From Bacteroidales bacterium (GTDB lineage: Bacteria; Bacteroidota; Bacteroidia; Bacteroidales; UBA12077): 64,000 bases of DNA. Positions 15,927 through 23,741 of this stretch are shown here, piece after piece. The position numbers and the translations under genes are program-made. The stretch spans positions 14,844 through 78,843 of the forward strand of contig DMBU01000125.1 in assembly GCA_003446015.1 (NCBI GenBank), read 5' to 3'. The notes below the pieces were generated by a model, which made no database searches, had not been told where the DNA came from, and saw nothing but the letters and a program-made list of their open reading frames with translations. Each line of letters begins with the position of its first letter. Within the stretch, counting starts at the first letter, position 1.

Positions 15927-17744
15927 TTAATTTGATTGATACTTATCAATGGATTCTATAATATTGGTTTTAAGATAGTCATTTAAAGCTGCCAACGAGA
16001 ATACAATTGGATACATATCTTCGTAATACCATAATGAAGCAAAATACAGACCTATCGGTGTTGCAGAAATTTTGGTTAAATCTTTGTCTTCAAATTTCTG
16101 CATTAAATAATTTGCTCCTGTTTGGATTTCAGTAAAACCATTTGCTAACAAAGCCCTAATTGCTAAAGAAGTTTCTTCAATACTTGATGATATATTTTTA
16201 TTTCCACCCCAACCACCGTCTTTGTTTTGGGAATTTTTTAAAAAGGAAACTCCATGTTTAATCATTTTATCCAAATCGGGAAAATCCATGTAATCAATTT
16301 TGCTTAAGCCAAGCAAAACTTGAGACGTTCCATAAACCGGGTTTAAATGATCTTTATCCTCCTCATTCCCAAACCACAGAGGAAGCCACGAACCATCATT
16401 ACGTTGTGTATTTTTTAAATAAATCAATGCCTTTTTAATTGAGTTCTCAATTTTTACTGAGCAGCTAGAATCAACTAAATCTTTCCAACTAATAAATGCA
16501 CGAAGCGCATGAGCTGTAATATCAGGACAGCTTGCATCAAAAGGAAGCTTTCCCCATCCTTTGCAAAATGTGGGTATTCCACCATCACTATTTTGGATAC
16601 TCATTAACCAGTTTAATCCTAATGTTGCTTCCTTTGTGTTTGATTTACTTTTTTCTTGAAGTCTCTTCAATGCCAATAAAGCTCCTGAAGTATCATCCCC
16701 ATCGGGTGCTCCACCTTGTGAATCTATCCATGCCCATCCTCCGGGATCACTTTTAGTAAATGGATGAATATTTCGATGCTGTTGATTCATTAACCAGAAC
16801 TTGATTTTTTCTTTTTCTGAATAATCAATTTTATTGAATCCCTCGTTGCTAAATGAATTGACTGCCAATGTTGTAACCCATGTTGTAAGGCTTGTATCAA
16901 TGGGCCAACTACCATCTGTACGAATTGAATTCTGTAAAAATCGTTCAGCTTTCGAACATACTTCAATTTCACTTTTACCCGCTTTAACTAAACTCATCAA
17001 TACAAAACCTGTTAAAGGTGCAGCTTCTAAAAATCCTCCATTATCAGGTTGCTTTTCTGATAATACTTTTAAGACTTTAGGAATAATGAATTGATTTAAT
17101 AATCTGATTAAAGGATTTCGTGCAGGCTTATTTTTTTGTCGGACTAAGCCAATCGAAATAAGAGCAGGAATTGCATAACTAACGACTGAAAGATTAAACC
17201 ATTTAAAAAACCGATCGGGGAAAGCTGCAAGCTGAAATGGCAACTGAGGTACATATTTCCAGCCATCACAGCCTAAACGTCCCGAAATAGCACACATGCT
17301 TAAGATGGGTACCGAAAATGTTTTATCCGATTTATAATGATTTAAAATAGCTTTACTTATTTCTTTTGGTTCGAGTGATTTTAAATTCGTTAAGAGCCAT
17401 GACTCCACTTTTTGAATTAAATCCGAAAAATCCTTATCGTCTTTAACAATCGATAAGGCTGACCAGCACAACAAAGTTGTACTTAAATTACTTTGGCTTT
17501 TTGTGGTATCACCAAATCCACCGTCTTTGTTAAGATTCTCTTTTAACCAATTTAAACCCTCAAATACCAGTTTTTTATTTGATTCTTTATCGTAAATCCA
17601 CAATCCAAAACTGGCAACTGCTGTAGACAAAGCACTGCTTGAGAGTCTTCCGTCCCAAACACCTTTTTCGTTTCGGCATGAAAGTAAATATTCTTCAAGT
17701 CGTTTTACTGTATTTTTTATATCGTCGATATTAAATTCTGCCAT
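15927..17744 (-). CDS. Squalene-hopene-cyclase-like class II terpene cyclase
   Basis: 605 residues made of alpha-alpha-barrel repeats with many QW-type motifs (KDGGFGD, TDGSWP, SDGGIP, NDGSWLP, KDGGWGG). The catalytic motif is present: D348-G-D350-D351-T352 within PGGWAWIDSQGGAPDGDDT, the same setting as DxDDT in squalene-hopene cyclase, where the central Asp protonates the substrate. Length is close to bacterial SHC (about 630). It is the last gene of a five-gene operon, 8 bp after the small prenyltransferase-like gene. No squalene synthase genes are in the window, so the substrate may be squalene made elsewhere or a polyprenyl chain made by the operon's own synthase. Confidence 0.85.
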   Translation of the reverse strand: MAEFNIDDIKNTVKRLEEYLLSCRNEKGVWDGRLSSSALSTAVASFGLWIYDKESNKKLVFEGLNWLKENLNKDGGFGDTTKSQSNLSTTLLCWSALSIVKDDKDFSDLIQKVESWLLTNLKSLEPKEISKAILNHYKSDKTFSVPILSMCAISGRLGCDGWKYVPQLPFQLAAFPDRFFKWFNLSVVSYAIPALISIGLVRQKNKPARNPLIRLLNQFIIPKVLKVLSEKQPDNGGFLEAAPLTGFVLMSLVKAGKSEIEVCSKAERFLQNSIRTDGSWPIDTSLTTWVTTLAVNSFSNEGFNKIDYSEKEKIKFWLMNQQHRNIHPFTKSDPGGWAWIDSQGGAPDGDDTSGALLALKRLQEKSKSNTKEATLGLNWLMSIQNSDGGIPTFCKGWGKLPFDASCPDITAHALRAFISWKDLVDSSCSVKIENSIKKALIYLKNTQRNDGSWLPLWFGNEEDKDHLNPVYGTSQVLLGLSKIDYMDFPDLDKMIKHGVSFLKNSQNKDGGWGGNKNISSSIEETSLAIRALLANGFTEIQTGANYLMQKFEDKDLTKISATPIGLYFASLWYYEDMYPIVFSLAALNDYLKTNIIESIDKYQSN

Positions 17745-17752
17745 TGTACAAA

Positions 17753-18718
17753 CTATATTAATCCAAGTGCTAACAGTGCATAATAGGTATATTCACAATC
17801 GGGATGCATGTCAGCGACACTACCAAAAAAACCTCCCGAATTATCCCAATGCATATTGATAAAATCGGTGCAAGCTTCAGAATAATTTACCAATGAATTA
17901 TCGGCCATTTTTAAAGCAAGCAAGGCAGTTGATGTGGATAATAAATCCGCAATCGGAAGACCTTCGGCTGCAACAAATCCTCCCTGATTAATCCATCTTT
18001 CCTTAAGCCATGAAATTGATTTCTCAATATTTACTACTTGTAATGATTTTGACATAATTAAACCAGCAGCTGTTGCTGTTGTAACTCCTGATGAGGAATT
18101 TCTCTCGTTTACAAACGAACCATTTTCTTTTTGTAAATCCTGAATACTTTTAAGAAGTTCAGCCTCATCAACTAACAAACCTAAATCCTGAAATAAGCTC
18201 CATGCTAAAAAGGTTGCATAAGTACTTGCATAATCGGCATTTTTGAAGCTTTGATTATAGCCATTATTTTGGGAACGATATGATTCAATAATTCTTAATA
18301 AATCATCCGATTTTTGAACTACATCCTTTACAATATTTTTTCTTACACGTTCGCTGATAAATTTTGATTGAAAAAATTGCCCGGCTGAACTACCTTTTGA
18401 TTTAAGTTGCATGGCTGATATTAATATTTTACATTGCACTAAACTTACTGCATGAATAAAATCAATTTCATTTTTATCCGACCATCTTTCCACAAAAATT
18501 AATTGCTTATTTACAGGAACTTCAAGATCTAAAATAAAGGCCAGTGTATAACCAAATACCGAATAATAAGGATCAGAATTACCAGCACGATCCATAAATC
18601 CTCCATCGTGGTGTAATTGCAACATTAAGAATTCCTTAATTCTTTTTATGGCCTGATTACTTAACTTACTTGTTGATTTTTCTAACGTTTTAAGGATATA
18701 TTTATTTACTTCAATCAT
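17753..18718 (-). CDS. Small prenyltransferase/terpene-cyclase-like alpha-alpha-barrel protein
   Basis: 321 residues. Repeats of the isoprenoid C2-like fold are visible: LHHDGGFMDRAGNSDPYYSVF, QKENGSFV, NQGGFVA, DNSGGFFGS, and the end DCEYTYYALLALG. This resembles the beta subunits of protein geranylgeranyl/farnesyl transferases, but the zinc ligand pair D-x-C-Y is changed to D-C-E-Y, and there is no DxDD motif of class II cyclases. It may be a non-zinc prenyl-binding or cyclising partner of the downstream cyclase. Spacing of 11 bp upstream and 8 bp downstream places it firmly in the operon. Confidence 0.75.
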   Translation of the reverse strand: MIEVNKYILKTLEKSTSKLSNQAIKRIKEFLMLQLHHDGGFMDRAGNSDPYYSVFGYTLAFILDLEVPVNKQLIFVERWSDKNEIDFIHAVSLVQCKILISAMQLKSKGSSAGQFFQSKFISERVRKNIVKDVVQKSDDLLRIIESYRSQNNGYNQSFKNADYASTYATFLAWSLFQDLGLLVDEAELLKSIQDLQKENGSFVNERNSSSGVTTATAAGLIMSKSLQVVNIEKSISWLKERWINQGGFVAAEGLPIADLLSTSTALLALKMADNSLVNYSEACTDFINMHWDNSGGFFGSVADMHPDCEYTYYALLALGLI

Positions 18719-18729
18719 TCATGTCAGCA

Positions 18730-20349
18730 TTAAAACGTAATATCTCCTAGTATTCGATTGACTAATCGGAAAAGCAATATTTTAATATTGGCATCTTCTA
18801 CCTGATCTAAAATATCGAGGGCTTTCTGTTTATACTCATCAAGCATTTTCTTTGCTATGTGAATTGCACCTTCGTTTTTCGCCCATAGGAATAATTCTGT
18901 TGATGCAGAAATATCCTTTTTATGGTAACGCTGATAAAAAGATTGCATTTTCAGTGGAGATTTTTCTCCCAAAATGGCAATAATCAGCGATGGACGTAAA
19001 GAATTGATATCATTAATATTGCTTTCCTGATTAAAATCTTCAATATCATCCTGAATCTGATAAGCTATTCCTAATGCTTTGCTATATTCACCAAGTATAT
19101 TGAGCAATTGATCGCTTCCATTTGCAGCAATAGCTCCAAATTTCAATGCCACTTCAAAAGCCGGAGCAGTTTTATATGTAAAAATATCTATGGTCTCATC
19201 AATGCTAAGGGCGCTTGTTTTTTTTCGCAATACTAACTCCTGCCCTTGCCCAATGCACAAATCCCTGTGTCCTTTTGACGCCACCTGAAGAAGTTTACTA
19301 ATTTGATCTGCATTTAATCCTGACTGTGCTATTAGCTGATAACCATAACCCATTAATAAATCGCCTGTATTTAATGCAACAGGGACATCATATTCTTCGT
19401 GCAAAGCTGGCTTACCATATCGTTCTGAATCATTGTCGGCAATATCGTCGTGCACAAGTGATGCCTTATGAAAACATTCGATTGAAATGGCCAATTTCAT
19501 TAAATTCTCATTCGTTAAACCATCATCATGAATCATTGCTCTGTATAATGATGTCATTATTAACGGGCGCCAACGCTTGCCCCCTGCTTCAAGCCATTTA
19601 TTTGCAATAAGGACAGTTTCATTATCGCTGCCAAATATTGCTTTTAACTTTTCGGTCGAGAACCAAAGTTGAATTTCTTTTCGAATATTTTCAAGATTGA
19701 CTTGCTTGCTCCATTCTGTTTCATTTTTGATTGGAAGTGCTTCAAAAATCCAGTCTTTATCAACGCGTGAATCCTTACAATCTGAATTAAATAAAGGAAT
19801 TCCGATTGACGGAATTGCCCCTTTTACGGCAAGAGGAAATGAACGTTCTAATGAATCAAGACATCCGATTCCTATTACACACTCTATTTGTCCTGATGAG
19901 AGCAAAAGGCTGACCGCTCCGGTACCTTCACTAACAATTGAATGATATCCTAAATCTTCAGCAAAAGTTATTAATTCATCAATTAAACAATTCCCACATT
20001 GTTCGCATAATAATCCAAGTTCATCAATCTTGGCAGGGCATTTTGTGGAATGTCGTAAGCATTTTGGTAATAGTAATACGCGTCGGTTATATGGAATTCT
20101 TTCAACGAAAGCCTGCCATGCATTATTATTGATAAGAACAGCAATTAACTTTTGAAACTGTTTATAGTTAGTATGCTGGGAAATAAACTCAGATGAATAT
20201 AGAATAATATCATGCTGCTGTAAAGGAGGTACAAGTTTTTTATCTGATAAAAATTTGTTTATCAGTTGACGTAATTCTTTTAACTCCTCAACGGATTGAA
20301 TTGTATCATTACTTAATATTATTTCTTTTATTCCTTCACCTAAAAACAT
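18730..20349 (-). CDS. DUF116-polyprenyl diphosphate synthase fusion
   Basis: 539 residues, about 200 longer than a normal polyprenyl synthase. Residues about 85-205 resemble DUF116: PKCLRHSTKCP with Cys97/Cys104, then C115-x2-C118-x2-C121, followed by Cys157, Cys163 and Cys191, a likely Fe-S or metal site. From about 245 comes the trans-prenyltransferase domain: GGKRWRP, first Asp-rich motif D301-D-I-A-D305, second D434-D-I-E-D438 preceded by AYQIQ. Both catalytic motifs are intact, so chain elongation of isoprenoid diphosphates in the cytoplasm is expected. I know of no characterised example of this fusion; its place between a radical SAM gene and two cyclase-like genes suggests a dedicated precursor supply. 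Confidence 0.85.
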   Translation of the reverse strand: MFLGEGIKEIILSNDTIQSVEELKELRQLINKFLSDKKLVPPLQQHDIILYSSEFISQHTNYKQFQKLIAVLINNNAWQAFVERIPYNRRVLLLPKCLRHSTKCPAKIDELGLLCEQCGNCLIDELITFAEDLGYHSIVSEGTGAVSLLLSSGQIECVIGIGCLDSLERSFPLAVKGAIPSIGIPLFNSDCKDSRVDKDWIFEALPIKNETEWSKQVNLENIRKEIQLWFSTEKLKAIFGSDNETVLIANKWLEAGGKRWRPLIMTSLYRAMIHDDGLTNENLMKLAISIECFHKASLVHDDIADNDSERYGKPALHEEYDVPVALNTGDLLMGYGYQLIAQSGLNADQISKLLQVASKGHRDLCIGQGQELVLRKKTSALSIDETIDIFTYKTAPAFEVALKFGAIAANGSDQLLNILGEYSKALGIAYQIQDDIEDFNQESNINDINSLRPSLIIAILGEKSPLKMQSFYQRYHKKDISASTELFLWAKNEGAIHIAKKMLDEYKQKALDILDQVEDANIKILLFRLVNRILGDITF

Positions 20350-20369
20350 AATTACTCGCTTTACTTAAT

Positions 20370-21563
20370 TTATCCGTACGCACCAAAACCAAAAAACCAG
20401 TTTTTCTTGGCAAACCTATATATCCAGCTTTTTTCAGGAATCTCATTTGAAGGCATATGATGGCCGGGACATTTTCTCATTGCCTGCAGTTCTGAAAAAG
20501 CAGTGTTTCTTTTCGAAGAATCGTAAGCTCCTGTTTTTATAAGAATCTCATTTAACTTTTCCGGATCATCCAATAAAATACATCCACGAGTATGTTTCGG
20601 TATTTCGTTTCGCATCTCTTCAAGAAATGTTGAGTTTTCTATTATTTCACCAAGCTTTTCTCCATTACCCACATTATCCAAAGCAAATTGTATTGGAGGA
20701 CAAAACTCAATATCGCCCGACGAATTAATATGATGACTAATACCAACAGCACCTGGGCACAATGCTTTTCCATCCTGATCCCAGTAGGTATCAATAATCA
20801 TAAGGGGTGCTTTCCTTCGAATATCAACTATAAATTTCCGAAGTTTTAAAATCTGTTCTTCAGATAAAGAGATTTCAGTCGTAGGTCGTTCACCAACAGG
20901 TCTGTATATGTAATACCACAAATAATGAATTCCTTTTTTAATACATTCATTCACAAAATTCTCGTTCACCAGATCGTCAAAATTTGATTTACAAACACTT
21001 GTAGCAACTCCTGTAATGAGTTTGTTCTTAACACTAATCTCAATGCCGGTCATTGTGCGACCAAAAACATGATTAGCTCCACGCCTGATATCACTTGCAT
21101 CTTCTAATCCTTCAACACTAATTATAGGAGAAACATTTCCAAGTTTTCTTAGCTTTTTTGCAATATCATCAGTAATTAATGTACCATTCGTGAAAAGCTG
21201 AAAGTAACAGTCAGGATGCTTTTCAATTACATTGATAATGTGTGGATACATTAATGGCTCACCTCCCAGTAAACCGAAAAAATAAGAACCTTTCTTTTTA
21301 CTTGAGTTGATTATATTGTTCAAGGTATCAGGATTCATTCCCTGAGAATGGTTGTCAATGCTTATCCAACAACCCTGACAGTTTAAGTTACACTGGTTGG
21401 TAACAGATATCATTAAAAATGCAGGAAAAAGTTCCCCTTTTTTTAATCGTTTCTTATAACGGGATATACTACGCATACCTTTCCATCCCATATTATAAGC
21501 GAACTTCATTAACAAGCGAAAATCAACCTCCAAAAGCATTCTTTTTGTATAGGATAAAAGCAT
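20370..21563 (-). CDS. Radical SAM enzyme of the terpenoid operon
   Basis: 397 residues from ATG 21563, which follows the ferredoxin gene by 10 bp; an upstream in-frame start (21689) would overlap that gene and is not credible. The radical SAM cluster motif is C58-x3-C62-x2-C65 (TNQCNLNCQGC), followed by GGEP at 100-103 for SAM binding. Further Cys in KALCPGAV, IEFCPPI, RGCIL and MRKCPGH suggest an additional Fe-S cluster of SPASM type. It is not a clear match to HpnH, the hopanoid radical SAM enzyme, but the setting next to an SHC-like cyclase makes C-C bond formation or methylation on a terpenoid plausible. Confidence 0.85.
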   Translation of the reverse strand: MLLSYTKRMLLEVDFRLLMKFAYNMGWKGMRSISRYKKRLKKGELFPAFLMISVTNQCNLNCQGCWISIDNHSQGMNPDTLNNIINSSKKKGSYFFGLLGGEPLMYPHIINVIEKHPDCYFQLFTNGTLITDDIAKKLRKLGNVSPIISVEGLEDASDIRRGANHVFGRTMTGIEISVKNKLITGVATSVCKSNFDDLVNENFVNECIKKGIHYLWYYIYRPVGERPTTEISLSEEQILKLRKFIVDIRRKAPLMIIDTYWDQDGKALCPGAVGISHHINSSGDIEFCPPIQFALDNVGNGEKLGEIIENSTFLEEMRNEIPKHTRGCILLDDPEKLNEILIKTGAYDSSKRNTAFSELQAMRKCPGHHMPSNEIPEKSWIYRFAKKNWFFGFGAYG

Positions 21564-21573
21564 AATATTATTT

Positions 21574-22392
21574 TTAGCAATTGCAACCACACGAACAACC
21601 AGAACTGTTTTCAGGCTTATCCTCTTTTGTTTTTTCAACCTTTTGATTCTCATTCTTGCTGACACAACAAGAGCGCTCTGCATCTGCAATTTTCTCCTGA
21701 TCTTTTAATAAAGACACACCCGATTGTTTGCGGCGATCTGCTAATATTTTATATACATCTGCATTTTGCTGAATTTGCTCCATAAGATCATTTTGTGAGA
21801 GAACTTCTAATTGTCCTTCGCCACCATCAATAGGACTTTCCGGATGCTTTGGAAATATAATGGCCTGTTCAGGGCAGGTTCTTGCACAAGCCGGACACAT
21901 ATCTTTGCAATTTGAAGGTTGGTCGACATGTACAATTCCATATTCATCAACTTTATAAACTCCAAACAAACAAAAATTTAAACATTTCTGGCAAGCTGAA
22001 CATTTAGAATAATCAATTACCGGATACCATGATTTCCATTCATGTTTATATGGAATTAGATTGCTGCCTCCATCTTTTGCACTAATCTCAGAAATTACAT
22101 CTGGATGATCTATTTCCATATTCAAGAATTCTATTTCGGTGCAACACATTCTGATTCCGGCTTTAAACAGAACATGCTCCATTGCCCTTGAATTGCACCC
22201 TAACAAAACAGATTCTTTATGCTCTTTAATTGCTAATAAATCCTGAGGATTTTTAACGGCTGTTCCGCAAAGATCTTCAATTAATGTATATCCAATATTA
22301 TTTTTAATTAAAGTATTTTCCCACTTTTCAACTGTCTCCGATGCAATTTTACGTTCTGTTTTGCATCCGCAAATAAAAACTTTTTTCTTCAT
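21574..22392 (-). CDS. Double 4Fe-4S ferredoxin-like protein, first gene of the terpenoid operon
   Basis: 272 residues. The N-terminal ~80 residues (VFICGCKTERK, VLLGCNSRAMEHVLF) recall the Cys-containing domain of HdrA/hydrogenase Fe-S subunits. Two 4Fe-4S motifs follow: C131, C134, C137, C141 and C162, C166, C169, C173, each ending near a CP. The C-terminus is Lys/Glu-rich and finishes in the odd tail GCSCGCNC. It probably supplies electrons to the radical SAM enzyme encoded next. Transcription starts in the 22393-22600 gap, which contains an 18-bp palindrome. Confidence 0.82.
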   Translation of the reverse strand: MKKKVFICGCKTERKIASETVEKWENTLIKNNIGYTLIEDLCGTAVKNPQDLLAIKEHKESVLLGCNSRAMEHVLFKAGIRMCCTEIEFLNMEIDHPDVISEISAKDGGSNLIPYKHEWKSWYPVIDYSKCSACQKCLNFCLFGVYKVDEYGIVHVDQPSNCKDMCPACARTCPEQAIIFPKHPESPIDGGEGQLEVLSQNDLMEQIQQNADVYKILADRRKQSGVSLLKDQEKIADAERSCCVSKNENQKVEKTKEDKPENSSGCSCGCNC

Positions 22393-22456
22393 GAGCTATA
22401 TCTAAGAAGTTCTTTATTTCATTGTACTAAGAAATCACAATAGTATTAAAATTTAT

Positions 22457-22474
22457 TAAGAATAATTATTCTTA
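22457..22474. promoter_or_regulatory. Candidate operator: 18-bp perfect palindrome
   Basis: TAAGAATAATTATTCTTA is its own reverse complement. It sits 65 bp upstream of the ferredoxin gene (minus strand) and about 130 bp upstream of the rhodanese gene. It has no T tract and lies between divergent genes, so an operator is likelier than a terminator. Confidence 0.5.
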
Positions 22475-22546
22475 GACAATTTACAATGAACAACGTTTAA
22501 ATGATAAAAGAACACGCACAGAATAAAACAAGTTTAAAACTCTCCA

Positions 22547-22577
22547 TTGGCAAATAGTAAATTATTGACTAATTTTG
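22547..22577 (+). promoter_or_regulatory. Promoter of the rhodanese gene
   Basis: TTG at 22547-22549, 20 bp, then TAATTTTG at 22570-22577, matching the Bacteroidota -33/-7 pattern. It supports translation from ATG 22602 rather than from the ATG at 22575 that lies inside the promoter. Confidence 0.55.
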
Positions 22578-22601
22578 GATTTGAATACTTATTATTACTC
22601 T

Positions 22602-23009
22602 ATGAAAAAGTTAATTCTGTTCATTCTATTTAGTTCTTTTTTGACTTTTTTTTGCAATGCACAAGAATACATATACAAAGACGTAAGCTGCAAAGAAGCT
22701 TATGAATTAATTCAGGAATATAAAGATTATACGAATTTTGTAATTGTTGATTTACGACCTAAAATAATGTACAACGCCAAACATATTGAAAATTCATTAT
22801 GTGTTGAATGTATTTCGGATAACTTGGATAAATATCTGGAAAGTATAGATAAGGATAAAACTTACTTAATCTATTGTGCAATCGGAAAGAGAAGCAAAAC
22901 TACTTTTGAGAAAATGAAAGAACTTAACTTTAAGACAGTCTATCATCTGTATCAGGGACTTAGGGAGTGGAACAAACAAGGGTACAATGTAGTTTCATCT
23001 GGAAATTAA
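22602..23009 (+). CDS. Exported single-domain rhodanese
   Basis: 135 residues from ATG 22602 (MKKLILFILF), with a signal peptide ending FCNAQ, so periplasmic. One rhodanese domain: the CH2A-like IVDLRPKIMYNAKHIENS segment and the active-site loop YCAIGKRSK with the catalytic Cys. It would move sulfane sulfur between thiosulfate, persulfides and acceptors. It is monocistronic and divergent from the terpenoid operon; a functional tie is not evident. Confidence 0.88.
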   Translation: MKKLILFILFSSFLTFFCNAQEYIYKDVSCKEAYELIQEYKDYTNFVIVDLRPKIMYNAKHIENSLCVECISDNLDKYLESIDKDKTYLIYCAIGKRSKTTFEKMKELNFKTVYHLYQGLREWNKQGYNVVSSGN

Positions 23010-23047
23010 AATTCAATTCCTGTTATTTTTTAAGTTAAATATCCCTT

Positions 23048-23662
23048 CTAATTTTGTGATACTTTTCTATTGTACTCTCTTACTATTGACTCATAATCTG
23101 ATCGGTGATAATAACCTGATTCTATTTTATCAATAATATCAGGAACATCAGAAAAAATTCTCATCATATCATTTTTATTATTTGGCTGACTTATAATTGT
23201 TAGAACTTCATGTGGACACAATTTTTTAAATAATGGATATGCACACTCTTCATCTGTTTTCCGAATATAAATTTCATCAATACATTTTGAGGTATATACC
23301 ATCTGTTTTACGTAATGAAAAGTGTACATAATCATTGGACCATCAATAATTCTTTCCAAAAAAACTTGCTTCTTACAATTATTCTTAGCTGTTGACTTTA
23401 ATTTAACTGATTCCAGCTTTTTATTTCGAATAATTACCATTTTATATTCATTGGCGTAAGCTCTTCCCCTGCTTCCATCTTCATTATAATATCCAAAACT
23501 ATTAAAGCTGTGTTCATTATAATACGCCGCTTTTGATTTTACATAAACAGTATCTCCGTTATTCTTTATTAACGCAACTTTTATTAAATCATTTCCACCT
23601 TTTTGAGCATAACAAAAAATTGTTAAAAGGAATAAACTTATAAAAACAAGAAGTTGTTTCAT
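23048..23662 (-). CDS. Hypothetical exported protein
   Basis: 204 residues with a signal peptide (MKQLLVFISLFLLTIFCYAQ). The mature protein opens with a beta-rich stretch, IKVALIKNNGDTVYVKS, and has five Cys after the signal peptide. No domain is recognised. It is convergent with the rhodanese gene, and gcvP and its terminator lie on the other side. Confidence 0.7.
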   Translation of the reverse strand: MKQLLVFISLFLLTIFCYAQKGGNDLIKVALIKNNGDTVYVKSKAAYYNEHSFNSFGYYNEDGSRGRAYANEYKMVIIRNKKLESVKLKSTAKNNCKKQVFLERIIDGPMIMYTFHYVKQMVYTSKCIDEIYIRKTDEECAYPLFKKLCPHEVLTIISQPNNKNDMMRIFSDVPDIIDKIESGYYHRSDYESIVREYNRKVSQN

Positions 23663-23689
23663 TAAATTGAAGGTTAATAAATTATTAAA

Positions 23690-23722
23690 AAAAGCTAGTA
23701 AAGGAATTCTTTACTAGCTTTT
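23690..23722 (-). terminator. Terminator of gcvP
   Basis: A perfect 14-bp stem, AAAAGCTAGTAAAG with CTTTACTAGCTTTT, around a 5-base loop, 20 bp past the gcvP stop on the minus strand. Confidence 0.9.
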
Positions 23723-23741
23723 AAAAGTACATATTTAAAAT

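Noticed and set aside
15927..22392. Standard hopanoid (hpn) cluster
   Set aside because: Only the cyclase resembles SHC; hpnC, hpnD, hpnE and a clear HpnH are missing, and the prenyl synthase fusion and small barrel are not part of known hpn clusters.
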